Notes: generated from the sequence alone by a model not told the origin. Positions 1 to 7,708 are shown, counted from the stretch's first letter. The stretch: DNA of 36,121 bases from JBARRS01 sp049644345 (GCA_049644345.1 JBARRS010000046.1:1-36121); one strand, 5' to 3'. Made by a program: numbers and translations.

Positions 1-594
1 GCCCGTCGGCAGTCGCGAACTGGGTGGAGCAAACGCCGGCCGGCTTCTGCTTCGCAGTCAAGGCGAGCCGCTACCTGACGCACGTCAAACGGCTGACGGA
101 CCTCGGGCCGGGAATCGAGCGGTTCTACGCGGCGATCGAGCCGCTGGCCGGCTGGCCGAAGCTGGGACCCGTCCTTTGGCAGCTCCCGCCGCGCTTTCGC
201 CGCGACGACGAGCGGCTCGCCCAGGCGCTGACAGCTGCCGCCGGGTCGCCACTGCTTCGAGTTCCGAGACGAGACGTGGTTCGCTACGGACGTCTACGCG
301 CTCCTGCGCGAGTACGGCGTCGCGCTCGTGATCGCCGACCATCCGGAGCGGCGCTACCAGACGCACGAGCTAACGGCGGAGTGGACGTTCGTCCGCTTCC
401 ACACCGGCTCGCGCGGCAGGAACGGGAACTACTCGGAGACGGAGCTACGGGCGTGGGCGGCGCGGATCGACGATTGGCGCGGGCAGGCCGAGGTGTACGC
501 CTACTTCAACAACGACTGGCTCGGTTTCGCCCCGAAGAATGCGGCTTCGCTGCGGGCGAAGATCGGCGCACCAAAGCAACGCGCGCGTCGTTAG
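1..594 (+). pseudogene. DUF72 (YecE-like) protein, 5' truncated and frameshifted
   Basis: The gene enters from the left edge. One frame (codons from base 3) encodes a typical DUF72 stretch including NWVEQTPAGFCFAVKASRYL. Near bases 231-235 the homology moves to another frame, resuming with LPPGRHCFEFRDETWF and running to a TAG at 592-594, with YAYFNNDWLGFAPKNA near the end. One extra base around 231-235 (or two missing) explains the shift. The family is a TIM-barrel fold of uncertain biochemical role. Both halves are well conserved in the correct frames, so this is either a recent mutation or a sequencing or assembly error; I cannot tell which. The 3' end overlaps the convergent minus-strand gene by 4 bp. 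Confidence 0.8.
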
Positions 595-1145
595 GAAACC
601 TCGCTCACGAAAAGCCGCAGCGGCTGCGACGGAAGCGCTGCCTTGCTCACCGCGATCAGCACGTACTCGGTCAACAGTCCCCCGGGCAGGCAGGGCGGCG
701 GCGGCTGTCCCTGCTGAACGACACACCACAGCGGCGGGGGCGAGAGCGAGATCGTCGTATAGAGGTCCTGGCTCTCGTCGGCCCGAACTTCGTTGACCTG
801 GATTCTCTGACCCCACGTCAGCGAGCGGTGGAAGATCGCAAGCACCCCCGACTGGACGAAGTCGTGGCGAAGAAGCATCTGGCGATCGGTCGGCGAGATG
901 AGGTAGAGCCAGCGCTCAGCACGGAGGTAGTTCCCGGCGTAGAAGACGCGGTTACGGGTCAAGAGGCGATCCAGCGCCGGACGCCCCTTGACTGAGAGGG
1001 TCGTGAACGGCACCAGCGGCGGCCTATACGGTGGCCGCGGAAGCGCTGTCGCCGGCGCAACCACCCTGAGCGCAGCCATGCAACAGACGCAGCAGAGCGC
1101 GAGGTGCCCGACACAGCTCAGGCGAATGTGCTCGCCGATCTTCAT
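591..1145 (-). CDS. Hypothetical exported protein
   Basis: This 184-aa protein is not one I recognise. The ATG at 1145 was chosen because GGGAGGGG lies 8 nt upstream and because the protein then starts with a plausible signal peptide: a basic start (MKIGEHIR) followed by a hydrophobic stretch to about residue 30 with AxA-like sites. That stretch contains the odd run CCVCC. The mature part has a proline-rich start (PRPPYRPP), a central region rich in aromatic and basic residues, and a PPPPCLPGG loop, with no catalytic motif I can name. A good sigma-70-type promoter lies upstream. The gene is transcribed alone, away from the divergent lipoprotein gene. Confidence 0.7.
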   Translation of the reverse strand: MKIGEHIRLSCVGHLALCCVCCMAALRVVAPATALPRPPYRPPLVPFTTLSVKGRPALDRLLTRNRVFYAGNYLRAERWLYLISPTDRQMLLRHDFVQSGVLAIFHRSLTWGQRIQVNEVRADESQDLYTTISLSPPPLWCVVQQGQPPPPCLPGGLLTEYVLIAVSKAALPSQPLRLFVSEVS

Positions 1146-1182
1146 GAGCACGACCCCTCCCAGAAGCCGTTTGTCTGCTGTC

Positions 1183-1211
1183 AGCATAGGACGCCCTCCG
1201 CGCCCGTACAA
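1183..1211 (-). promoter_or_regulatory. Sigma-70-like promoter for the exported protein at 591-1145
   Basis: On the minus strand TTGTAC (1211-1206) is followed by a 17-nt spacer and TATGCT (1188-1183). This places the transcription start about 30 nt before the ATG and leaves room for the GGGAGGGG ribosome binding site. Spacing and both hexamers are close to consensus. Confidence 0.6.
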
Positions 1212-1235
1212 CCGCGCGCAGAGCTGATCGCGGCG

Positions 1236-1241
1236 TAACAT
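1236..1241 (+). promoter_or_regulatory. -10 box TAACAT of the lipoprotein gene (leaderless type)
   Basis: TAACAT lies 7 nt before the ATG at 1249 and there is no Shine-Dalgarno sequence between them, so transcription would start at or next to the start codon. No clear -35 is seen. Confidence 0.45.
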
Positions 1242-1248
1242 CCACGTC

Positions 1249-1674
1249 ATGCGGCGTCTTCTCGCCGTCGTCTGGCTGGCGCTCCTGCTTGCCGGCTGCG
1301 GGGGCGGCAAGAGCACCCACCCGAAGACCACTTCCTCGGTCGCGACCAAAGCGGCACCATCGATCCGGGTGACGCTGACAGCGCAGTCGCACAACCCGCG
1401 TGTCGGCAAGCCGTGGCGCTACCAGGTGCGCGTCACCGACGCGGCCGGGCGGCCGGTTCCGGCGGACGTCCACAGCCAGATCGTCTTCGCGGGCACGCCT
1501 GTCGGTCAGATCGGCCGGCACTTCGTCAAGAGCGGGATCTGGAAGGAGACGATCGGCGGCGATGGGAACGCGCCGTTCCCGGCCGCCGCTCGCGGGCATC
1601 CTCTCGTCTTCCAGGTGGTCGTCACGGCGAAGGGCGCGACCGTCACGCGGAACTGGGCGATCCTGGTGCGGTGA
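1249..1674 (+). CDS. Small lipoprotein, hypothetical
   Basis: This 141-aa protein has a lipoprotein signal: basic start, hydrophobic core and lipobox LAGC with the acylated cysteine at residue 17, followed by a GGGKSTHPKTT linker. The rest (about residues 35-141) alternates short hydrophobic and polar stretches, with VRVTDAAGRPVPADV and VVVTAKGATVTRNW resembling strands of an Ig-like beta sandwich. I see no catalytic motif. It should be anchored to the outer face of the membrane. Its stop overlaps the GTG of the ABC ATPase (GTGA), so the two are probably co-translated and may act together. Fold assignment is inference only. Confidence 0.75.
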   Translation: MRRLLAVVWLALLLAGCGGGKSTHPKTTSSVATKAAPSIRVTLTAQSHNPRVGKPWRYQVRVTDAAGRPVPADVHSQIVFAGTPVGQIGRHFVKSGIWKETIGGDGNAPFPAAARGHPLVFQVVVTAKGATVTRNWAILVR

Positions 1675-2408
1675 GCGATGACCGTGGCGGCGCCGAAGTC
1701 GTCGTCGAGCACGTACGGAAGACGTTCGAGGGCGGTCGCATCCGCGCGCTCGAGGACGTCTCCCTCCGGCTCGATCCGGGCGAGTTCGTCGCGCTGACCG
1801 GGCCCTCCGGCGGCGGGAAGAGCACGCTTCTCAACCTGATCGGCTCGCTCGACCATCCAGACGCGGGCTCGATCGTCGTCGACGGGCGGGACCTGCGGCG
1901 CCTCGAGGACGAATCGGAGTACCGCGCGGCGACAGTCGGCTTCGTCTTCCAGTTCCACAACCTGATTCCGACGCTCTCGGCGCTCGAGAACGTCCAGATT
2001 CCGCTGCTCGGCCGCGGTGGCTCGCGGTCAGAGCGGGAAGCGCGGGCTCGTGAGCTCCTCGACGAAGTCGGTCTTTCGGGCCGGGCCGACGCACGTCCGC
2101 CGACGCTGTCCGGCGGCGAGCGTCAGCGGGTCGCGATCGCGAGGGCGCTTGCAAACGGGCCGCGCCTACTCCTGGCGGACGAGCCGACCGGCGCGCTCGA
2201 CAGCGAGACCGGCCGCCAGATCGTCCGGCTGCTCCAGCGCCTGCGCGAGCAGCACCGGATGACGATGCTGCTGGTGACGAACGACGCTGCGCTTGCCGAG
2301 GAGGCCGACCGAGCCCTCCGGATCCGCGACGGTCGGATCTCTTCGGCTACTCGCGACGGAGCGCCTCGATCGGCGTCAGCCGAGCGGCCCGCCACGCGGG
2401 GTAGATAG
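1671..2408 (+). CDS. ABC transporter ATPase, LolD/MacB-type
   Basis: This 245-aa protein starts at a GTG that overlaps the lipoprotein stop. It has all main ABC motifs: Walker A GPSGGGKS (44-51), Q-loop Q94, signature LSGGE (146-150), Walker B LLLADEP (D170/E171) and D-loop ALDS. The family drives FtsX-like permeases that work on the outer face of the membrane, such as lipoprotein extraction or mechanotransmission. The switch histidine of the H-loop is asparagine here (VTND, N204). Family homology ends near DGRIS; the last 20 or so residues are read from DNA antisense to the permease gene. Its likely partner is the permease encoded tail to tail downstream. Confidence 0.92.
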   Translation: MSDDRGGAEVVVEHVRKTFEGGRIRALEDVSLRLDPGEFVALTGPSGGGKSTLLNLIGSLDHPDAGSIVVDGRDLRRLEDESEYRAATVGFVFQFHNLIPTLSALENVQIPLLGRGGSRSEREARARELLDEVGLSGRADARPPTLSGGERQRVAIARALANGPRLLLADEPTGALDSETGRQIVRLLQRLREQHRMTMLLVTNDAALAEEADRALRIRDGRISSATRDGAPRSASAERPATRGR

Positions 2409-3435
2409 CTCCGAGCACGGCCACGCCGAGCGCGAAGGCGAGCCCCCACGCGAAAACCCCTGGCGTGAAGTCAGGCTGGAGCAGCGTCCCGTTCCCGCCC
2501 GTGGTGAAGAGCTCCGCCGCCGCGATGCCGAGGCCGACGCCGAGGGCGAGACCGGCGAGACAGATACCGAGTGCCTCGCTGACGATCAACCCGGCCACCC
2601 GCCGGGTGCGCCAGCCGACTGCGCGGAGGATGCCGATCTCGCGCACGCGCTCGAAGACGGACATCGCCATCGTGTTCGTGACCGCGATCCCGCCGACGAT
2701 CAGCGCCAGCAGTGACAGGATCCAACCGGTCGAGACGATCAGCCGGCTCGACGTGTCGATGTTGACGGCCTGGCCAGGCTCGCTGACGGCGAGGGTGCCG
2801 GGAAAGTCGTGCTCGATCCGGTGGGCGACGTCGTGCGGGCGGGCCCGGAGAGCGACCTGGACGCCGATCGTCGTCACGTCGCCGGGACGCCCGGCGAGGC
2901 GCTGAACGAGCCTCAGCGGCAGGACTGCTCCGCCGTCCTCGAACGAGTTGCCGGTGTGGTAGAGGCCGGCAACTCGAAACGCGCGGCGTCCGATCCGGAG
3001 CAGGCCGCCGGGACGCAGGTGCAGCCGACGCGCCCCCGCGTCGCCGACGAGCGCCTCGTCACCGCTCGAACGACTTCCGTCCACGACGACCAGCCGGCGG
3101 GCTGCGAACTCGTTTCGGTCGAGGCCGAAGACGAGCAGCGACTTCGTCACGTACAGATAGATCCGCGCCGTCCTCGCGACGCCGGGCTCGCGGTCGATTC
3201 GGGCCGCGAGGTTGTTGGAAAGCCGCGACAACGTCAGGTCGGAGACCCCGCGCTGGAAGAGCCCGAAGTCCGCGCGGCCGACGTGGATCAGCTCGTCGGC
3301 GGTCTTCGTCGCTCCCGCCGTCAGCGAGAGCAAGGCGACGATCAGCCCGACGCCGATCGCGACGCCGGCTGCGGTGAGGAGCGTGCGCACCCGCCGCCGG
3401 AGGAGGTTTCTCCAGACCAGCTCGGCCCACGTCAT
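2347..3435 (-). CDS. ABC transporter permease, FtsX/MacB family
   Basis: This 362-aa membrane protein has the FtsX/MacB plan: one N-terminal helix (about 18-42, after WRNLLRRRVRTLL), a large extracytoplasmic MacB-PCD-like domain (about 45-235), then three C-terminal helices with the family pattern VFERVREIGILRAVGWRTR and the end YPAWRAARLTPIEALR. The ATG at 3435 puts the conserved N-terminal helix at the expected place; an upstream start would read through the mrp start region. The 3' end overlaps the ATPase gene on the other strand by 62 bp, an unusual arrangement for a pair normally encoded in one operon. Substrate unknown. Confidence 0.9.
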   Translation of the reverse strand: MTWAELVWRNLLRRRVRTLLTAAGVAIGVGLIVALLSLTAGATKTADELIHVGRADFGLFQRGVSDLTLSRLSNNLAARIDREPGVARTARIYLYVTKSLLVFGLDRNEFAARRLVVVDGSRSSGDEALVGDAGARRLHLRPGGLLRIGRRAFRVAGLYHTGNSFEDGGAVLPLRLVQRLAGRPGDVTTIGVQVALRARPHDVAHRIEHDFPGTLAVSEPGQAVNIDTSSRLIVSTGWILSLLALIVGGIAVTNTMAMSVFERVREIGILRAVGWRTRRVAGLIVSEALGICLAGLALGVGLGIAAAELFTTGGNGTLLQPDFTPGVFAWGLAFALGVAVLGAIYPAWRAARLTPIEALRRE

Positions 3436-3455
3436 GGAGCTATCTTCGCCGTTGC

Positions 3456-3461
3456 TAGGCT
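3456..3461 (+). promoter_or_regulatory. -10 box TAGGCT of mrp (leaderless type)
   Basis: TAGGCT ends 8 nt before the ATG at 3470, with no Shine-Dalgarno sequence between. It sits in the 34-bp gap from the divergent permease gene and supports the ATG at 3470 over the in-frame ATG at 3434. Confidence 0.45.
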
Positions 3462-3469
3462 CAACCGGG

Positions 3470-4552
3470 ATGGAGCCAAGCCGCGAAGCCGTTCTGAAGG
3501 CGCTCGAGCACGTCATCGATCCCGAGCTCAAGCGGGACGTCGTCGAGCTGGGGATGGTGCGCGACGTCTCGATCGAGGGGCCGGATGTCGCGGTCACGAT
3601 CGCGCTCACGGTCGCGGGCTGTCCGCTGCGGAACAGCTTCCAGGATCAGGTCAGCGAGCACATCGCGTCGCTGCCGGGCGTGCGCTCGGTCTCGCTCTCG
3701 TTCGACGTGCTCTCACCCGAGGAGAAGGCGGCGCTGACCGCGAAGCTGCGGGGCTCCGTCACCGAGCGGACGAAGGGGATCTCGCTCGACCGCTCGACCC
3801 GCGTGGTGGCAATAGCCTCGGGCAAGGGCGGCGTTGGCAAGTCGTCGCTCACGGTCAATCTCGCGGCGGCGTTCGACGCGCTCGGCCAGCGCGTCGGCAT
3901 CCTCGATGCGGACGTCTACGGCCACTCGATCCCGCACCTGCTCGGGATTCACCAGAAGCCGATCGTCGTCGACAAGATGATCGTGCCGCCGGTGAAGGGC
4001 GAGCTGAAGCTCATGTCGATCGGCTTCTTCCTCGACGACAACGCGCCGGTGATGTGGCGCGGCCCGATGCTTCATCGCGCGCTCGAGCAGTTTCTCTCCG
4101 ACGTGCACTGGGGCGAGCTGGACATGCTGCTCGTGGACATGCCCCCCGGGACGGGCGACGTCTCGATCTCGCTGGGCCAGCTGCTGCCACGCGCGGAGGC
4201 GGTGGTCGTGACGACGCCTCAGCCGCTCGCGCAGGAGGTGGCGGCCCGCGCGGCGCTGATGGCGCAGCGGACGAACATGCGCCTGCTCGGAGTCGTCGAG
4301 AACATGAGCGGTGAGGTCTTCGGCTCGGGCGGCGGCGATGAGCTCGCGCGCGCGCTCGAGGTGCCGCTGCTGGGGCGCGTTCCGCTCGATCCACGGCTGC
4401 GCGAGGCGGGCGACGCGGGGGAGCCCCTCGTCTACGCCGATCCTTCCGCTCCGACGGCGCTCACGATCGGGAAGATCGCCGAGTCGATCGCGGCCACGCG
4501 CCGCGAGGAGGGAGTCGGCATAGTGACGCCGCTCCCGGTCGTCTCCGCCTAG
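3470..4552 (+). CDS. mrp: Mrp/ApbC-family Fe-S cluster carrier ATPase
   Basis: This 360-aa protein has an N-terminal DUF59/MIP18 domain (about 1-80, with the conserved cysteine in VAGCPLR at C51) followed by a MinD/ParA-type P-loop ATPase. Visible motifs are the deviant Walker A GKGGVGKS (118-125), ILDADVYG and VDMPPGTGD. Family members carry and transfer [4Fe-4S] clusters in the cytoplasm. The usual CxxC after ENMS is missing: the sequence goes directly from ENMSGEVFG to SGGGDELA. Other actinobacterial Mrp proteins also lack it, so function may be retained. The stop overlaps the following GTG (TAGTG). An in-frame ATG at 3434 is a possible alternative start. Confidence 0.93.
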   Translation: MEPSREAVLKALEHVIDPELKRDVVELGMVRDVSIEGPDVAVTIALTVAGCPLRNSFQDQVSEHIASLPGVRSVSLSFDVLSPEEKAALTAKLRGSVTERTKGISLDRSTRVVAIASGKGGVGKSSLTVNLAAAFDALGQRVGILDADVYGHSIPHLLGIHQKPIVVDKMIVPPVKGELKLMSIGFFLDDNAPVMWRGPMLHRALEQFLSDVHWGELDMLLVDMPPGTGDVSISLGQLLPRAEAVVVTTPQPLAQEVAARAALMAQRTNMRLLGVVENMSGEVFGSGGGDELARALEVPLLGRVPLDPRLREAGDAGEPLVYADPSAPTALTIGKIAESIAATRREEGVGIVTPLPVVSA

Positions 4553-5292
4553 TGCACGATGCAGACGTCCGGGCGCGCCTCTCCGCGCTCGGCTTCGGCG
4601 ACGAGGACGCAACGACGCTCGCCGACCACTTCCTCGACGCCGAACGCCGCGGCAAGGCGGGGCACGGCCTCTCGCGGGTCGAGTGGCTGGGCACGCTGCC
4701 CGACCTTCACCCGGCGGCCCGACCCGAACGGCTTGTAGCTCAAGGCTCGTATGAGCTCTGGCAGGGCGCAGGGGCGCTCGGCTACCTCACGCTGGCCGCA
4801 ATCGTCGACCGGCAGCTCGCCGAGCCGCCGGAGCGCGTGCGGCTTGTCGTCGCGGCCGACTGCTTCCCGACCGGGATGCTCGGCTACTGGGTGCGCAAGC
4901 TGGCGGCTGGCGGACTCGTCGGCATGCTCACCGCGACCTCGCCCGCGCGGCTCGCCTCGCCCGACGGCGGCCTCCCGCTTGCCGGGACGAATCCGATCGC
5001 GATCGCGATCCCGAGCTCGGAGGGCGATCCGCTTGTCGCCGACGTCTCGATGGGCGCCGTCACCTGGGGTGACGTGATCGCCGGCCGGGCGGAGGCAGAA
5101 GAGCTCGTCCCGTTCGGCGGAGAGCAGGCCCACAAGGCGTTCGCGCTGGCGCTCGGGCTCCAGCTCCTCGTCGACGCGCTGTCGCCGACCGGCGGCTACG
5201 GCGCCGTGCTGCTCGTCGCGCGCCCCGAAGCAGATCCGGTTCCGCAGCTACGCGCCCGAGCCGCCGGGGTCCGCCTTCCCGGCGACAGCTGA
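4552..5292 (+). CDS. Short malate/L-lactate dehydrogenase-like (Ldh_2) oxidoreductase
   Basis: This 246-aa protein resembles the NAD(P)-dependent Ldh_2 family (malate, sulfolactate and ureidoglycolate dehydrogenases). Recognisable pieces are GHGLSRVEWL (about 38-46, the family SHG..R motif), GALGYLTLA, GTNPIAIAIP (about 145-154) and a late HKAFALALGLQLLVDAL. Usual members are about 330-350 aa, so this one is missing roughly 90 residues. In the middle motif, where the family has an H-x-G before a GYY-like pair, this protein reads ADCFPTGMLGYW and the histidine is absent. It may have a changed reaction or be non-catalytic. It is coupled to mrp by a TAGTG overlap and overlaps the convergent cupin gene by 45 bp. 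Confidence 0.7.
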   Translation: MHDADVRARLSALGFGDEDATTLADHFLDAERRGKAGHGLSRVEWLGTLPDLHPAARPERLVAQGSYELWQGAGALGYLTLAAIVDRQLAEPPERVRLVVAADCFPTGMLGYWVRKLAAGGLVGMLTATSPARLASPDGGLPLAGTNPIAIAIPSSEGDPLVADVSMGAVTWGDVIAGRAEAEELVPFGGEQAHKAFALALGLQLLVDALSPTGGYGAVLLVARPEADPVPQLRARAAGVRLPGDS

Positions 5293-5901
5293 AGCAAAGC
5301 GCGGGTCGTCCCGGACGAGATCGAAGTCGGAGTCCTCGCGCGCCCACTCCGCAGTCTGCGGATCGGCGTCGACCGCCTGCCGGAGGAGCGCGAGCGCCTC
5401 GTCTCCGTTTCCGTCGAGGCTCTCCAGGCACGCCAGGTCGTATTGGAGCCGAGCATTGTTCGGATAGTGCTCGAGACCTTCTGCGATCGCACGCCTCGCC
5501 TCGTCAGGCCGACCGAGCTTCCAGAGGCCGTAGGCACGGAATGCGTACTCCCACACCGACGGCTCGAATCGTCTCGCCTCAGCACCGACGGCGAGCACGA
5601 CCGTGTCCGGCTCGGCCGCGTGGGCGACGCGGTGCTCGCTTGCCTCGAACAGGAGGAGCGTCCCCGCCGGCGCGTCGACCTCCTCGTCGCCGGAGCGGAA
5701 CCGTGCGCGACCCCGGATGACGGCGTAGAGCTCCTGGTGCGGATCGGCGTGCTCCTCGACGACGAGGTCGCCCACCTCGTCCGCGTGGTAGGCGTTGATG
5801 CCGAAGGCATCGACACCGAGCGTGTGGCGGACAGGCTTCCACTGGAGCTGGCCCTCGAGGACCGGCAGCGACTCGATCTCGTCGACGTGGACCCGTTTCA
5901 T
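5248..5901 (-). CDS. Cupin domain protein with C-terminal TPR region
   Basis: This 217-aa protein joins a cupin domain (about 35-110, with HADPHQELYAVIRGRARF and PAGTLLLF typical of the two cupin motifs) to helical tetratricopeptide-like repeats (about 115-195: WEYAFRAYGLWKLGRPDEA and ARLQYDLACLESLDG). The cupin could bind a metal or small molecule; the TPR part suggests a protein partner. The ATG overlaps the DUF1028 stop (ATGA), so it is translated as the last gene of a four-gene operon. It overlaps the convergent Ldh_2 gene at its 3' end. I cannot name its substrate. Confidence 0.82.
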   Translation of the reverse strand: MKRVHVDEIESLPVLEGQLQWKPVRHTLGVDAFGINAYHADEVGDLVVEEHADPHQELYAVIRGRARFRSGDEEVDAPAGTLLLFEASEHRVAHAAEPDTVVLAVGAEARRFEPSVWEYAFRAYGLWKLGRPDEARRAIAEGLEHYPNNARLQYDLACLESLDGNGDEALALLRQAVDADPQTAEWAREDSDFDLVRDDPRFASAVAGKADPGGSGA

Positions 5902-6728
5902 CGCGACTCGCTCCTCAACTCCTCCAGCACGACTGGGTCGATCTCCGCCGCTCCGTCCACGCGCTCCTCGAGGTTGACGGTCCCGGCCCAGTTGAAGAAC
6001 GCGGTCTCCAGCTCGCCTTCGTAGCCGAGCCGAGCCAGGCGCTCGCGCAGCTCGGCCGCCAGCTCCTCGTCGACGGCGAGCCACTGCTCCCGAGGCGTCT
6101 CGCCGAAGATCGCGTCATGGATCCCGTAGAGACGGCGGAGCTCCTCCAGCGGCCGCTCGTGATCGTCCACACGGAGGTCGACGACGACGTCGGAGAGCTT
6201 CGCGTAGCCGCCGTCGCGCTCGACGACGAGCAGCGAGGCGGATTGCTGCCCGCGCTTGTCCCCTCCCGCCGCCTGCGCGGCGTCGAGGCAGTCGAGCAGC
6301 CGCTCGGCGAGCGGCTTCTGCCCGGCCTGCTCGAACGTCTCGGCGAGCGCAGCGACGGTCTCCCCTGAGACGAGGATGTTCCCCTGTGCCGCGAAGCAGA
6401 GGCCCGTGCGTCCGCCGGCCCAGTCGTGGCAGTCGTTGCCGGTGTAGGTCGCGGCCCGTCCTTCGCGGTCGACGATGCCGAGCTGGCGGTGAGCGCGCCC
6501 GTCGTCCTCGGAGGTGAGGCGCTCGACGACCTCCGCCGCAGTAAGTCCTTGCCGGAGCAGGTCGAGCCCCTGCGGCCCGTACCGCGGGTTCGCGTACGCC
6601 TGAGTCGCGACCGCGCCGACCTGTGGCTCGGCCCATGGGACGACAGAGCCGACCGCGGGGAACTTCGACTGCACGCCGACGCCCCACTGCTCCGCTTCCA
6701 GATCGCAGGCGGCGATCGAGTAGGTCAC
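5898..6728 (-). CDS. DUF1028 family protein with peptidoglycan-binding-like domain
   Basis: This 276-aa protein starts at a GTG 6 nt after the stop of the small upstream gene. The N-terminal part, with TYSIAACD, WGVGVQSKFPAVG, QAYANPRYGPQGLDLL and the YTGNDCHDWAG region, is typical of DUF1028, a family thought to have an Ntn-hydrolase-like fold. The last 75 residues (from about LRRLYGIHDAIFGE to FFNWAGTVNLEER) resemble the putative peptidoglycan-binding domain often fused to it. There is no signal peptide, so a cytoplasmic site is likely. The reaction is unknown; hydrolysis of an amide or peptide is only a guess from the fold. Confidence 0.85.
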   Translation of the reverse strand: MTYSIAACDLEAEQWGVGVQSKFPAVGSVVPWAEPQVGAVATQAYANPRYGPQGLDLLRQGLTAAEVVERLTSEDDGRAHRQLGIVDREGRAATYTGNDCHDWAGGRTGLCFAAQGNILVSGETVAALAETFEQAGQKPLAERLLDCLDAAQAAGGDKRGQQSASLLVVERDGGYAKLSDVVVDLRVDDHERPLEELRRLYGIHDAIFGETPREQWLAVDEELAAELRERLARLGYEGELETAFFNWAGTVNLEERVDGAAEIDPVVLEELRSESR

Positions 6729-6734
6729 GGGGGG

Positions 6735-7016
6735 TCAGCCATAGGTGAGCTTCGTGAGATCGAGCTCGAGCAAGTCGCCCCGGCCCTCGGGGACGAGCAC
6801 CGACGCCACCTCAGGGCGTGAGAGCGCGGCCTTGATCTTCTCCGCCGTGTCCGCACGAACGACGACGGGTGTCCCCTGCTCGTGCGCATCGTGGATCCGC
6901 TCGACGTCCGCGACGTCGTCGAGCACGAGCGCGTCCTCGAGCGGCACGGCGGGGTCTCCCTCGACGGCGATCTCCGGAACGCGGAAGCCCTTGGCGCCGA
7001 ACCACCGGTGGCGCAT
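6735..7016 (-). CDS. Small hypothetical protein in the UPF0173/DUF1028 operon
   Basis: This 93-aa acidic protein is not one I recognise. It begins MRHRWFGAKGFRVPEI and is then mostly short helix/strand alternation (DDVADVERIHDAHEQGTPVVVRA, then KIKAALSRPEVASVLVPEG), which could be a small alpha/beta domain. It has no cysteines, signal peptide or membrane segment. The start codon shares one base with the upstream stop (TGATG), which supports translation. Its position inside a tightly packed operon and its codon use, like that of its neighbours, argue that it is a real gene. Confidence 0.7.
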   Translation of the reverse strand: MRHRWFGAKGFRVPEIAVEGDPAVPLEDALVLDDVADVERIHDAHEQGTPVVVRADTAEKIKAALSRPEVASVLVPEGRGDLLELDLTKLTYG

Positions 7017-7708
7017 CAGACCGTCGCGGTCTCCCCCGGCTGCAGCTCGAGCACCTCCACGCCCGCCGCAAGCTGACGGAGCTCGTCGGGCGTCCCCGCG
7101 AGCAGCGGGAACGTCCCGTAGTGGCAAGGAATGCAGCGCTTCGTCCCGAGCAGCTCGAGCGCCACCGCCGCCTCCTTCGGGTCCATCGTGAAGTGACCGC
7201 CGATCGGCAGCACCGCCACGTCCGGTTGGTAGATCCGACCGATCAGCTGCATGTCGCCGAAGACGCAGGTGTCGCCGGCGAAATAGAGCTTGGTTCCGTT
7301 CTCGAGCTCGATCACGATCCCGGCTGCCTCGCCGAGGTAGTCGCCCGCGCTGCTCGAGCTGGAGTGGAAAGCGTTCGTGAGCGTGAACTTGATCCCGTCG
7401 TGCGCGACGGTGCCGCCCTTGTTCGGGCCTGGCGTCTCGCCGACGTTTGCGCCCTGCTCGCCCAGCCAGCGCTTCAGCTCGACCATCGCCACGACCTCCG
7501 GCGAGAACCGCTTCGTCAGCTCGACGGTCTCGCCGACGTGATCCGAATGCCCGTGCGTGATCGCGATCACGTCGATCCGCTCGGGCTCTTTCTCCGAGTC
7601 GGGGCACTTCGGATTGCCGAGCCAGGGGTCGACGTAGATTCGCTTGCCGCCAGGACTGTCGAGTCGGAACGACGCGTGTCCCAGCCACGTCAGCGCCACG
7701 TCGGCCAT
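7016..7708 (-). CDS. UPF0173 metal-dependent hydrolase (metallo-beta-lactamase fold)
   Basis: This 230-aa protein has the metallo-beta-lactamase fold. It begins VALTWLGHASFRLDSPGG, has the zinc-binding HGHSDH motif (about 54-59), FAGDTCVFGDM with the bridging aspartate, and a late GGHFTMDPKEAA and CIPCHYGTFPLL, all typical of UPF0173. The family hydrolyses ester or phosphodiester-type substrates, but the physiological one is not known. The ATG at 7708 follows GAGAGGAGCTCG, a good ribosome binding site. It is the first gene of a four-gene operon. Confidence 0.9.
   Translation of the reverse strand: MADVALTWLGHASFRLDSPGGKRIYVDPWLGNPKCPDSEKEPERIDVIAITHGHSDHVGETVELTKRFSPEVVAMVELKRWLGEQGANVGETPGPNKGGTVAHDGIKFTLTNAFHSSSSSAGDYLGEAAGIVIELENGTKLYFAGDTCVFGDMQLIGRIYQPDVAVLPIGGHFTMDPKEAAVALELLGTKRCIPCHYGTFPLLAGTPDELRQLAAGVEVLELQPGETATV

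Noticed and set aside
1024..1599. 191-codon minus-strand frame overlapping the lipoprotein gene
   Set aside because: It overlaps a lipoprotein with a clear lipobox and has shadow-type composition; the exported protein at 591-1145 uses another frame with a good promoter.
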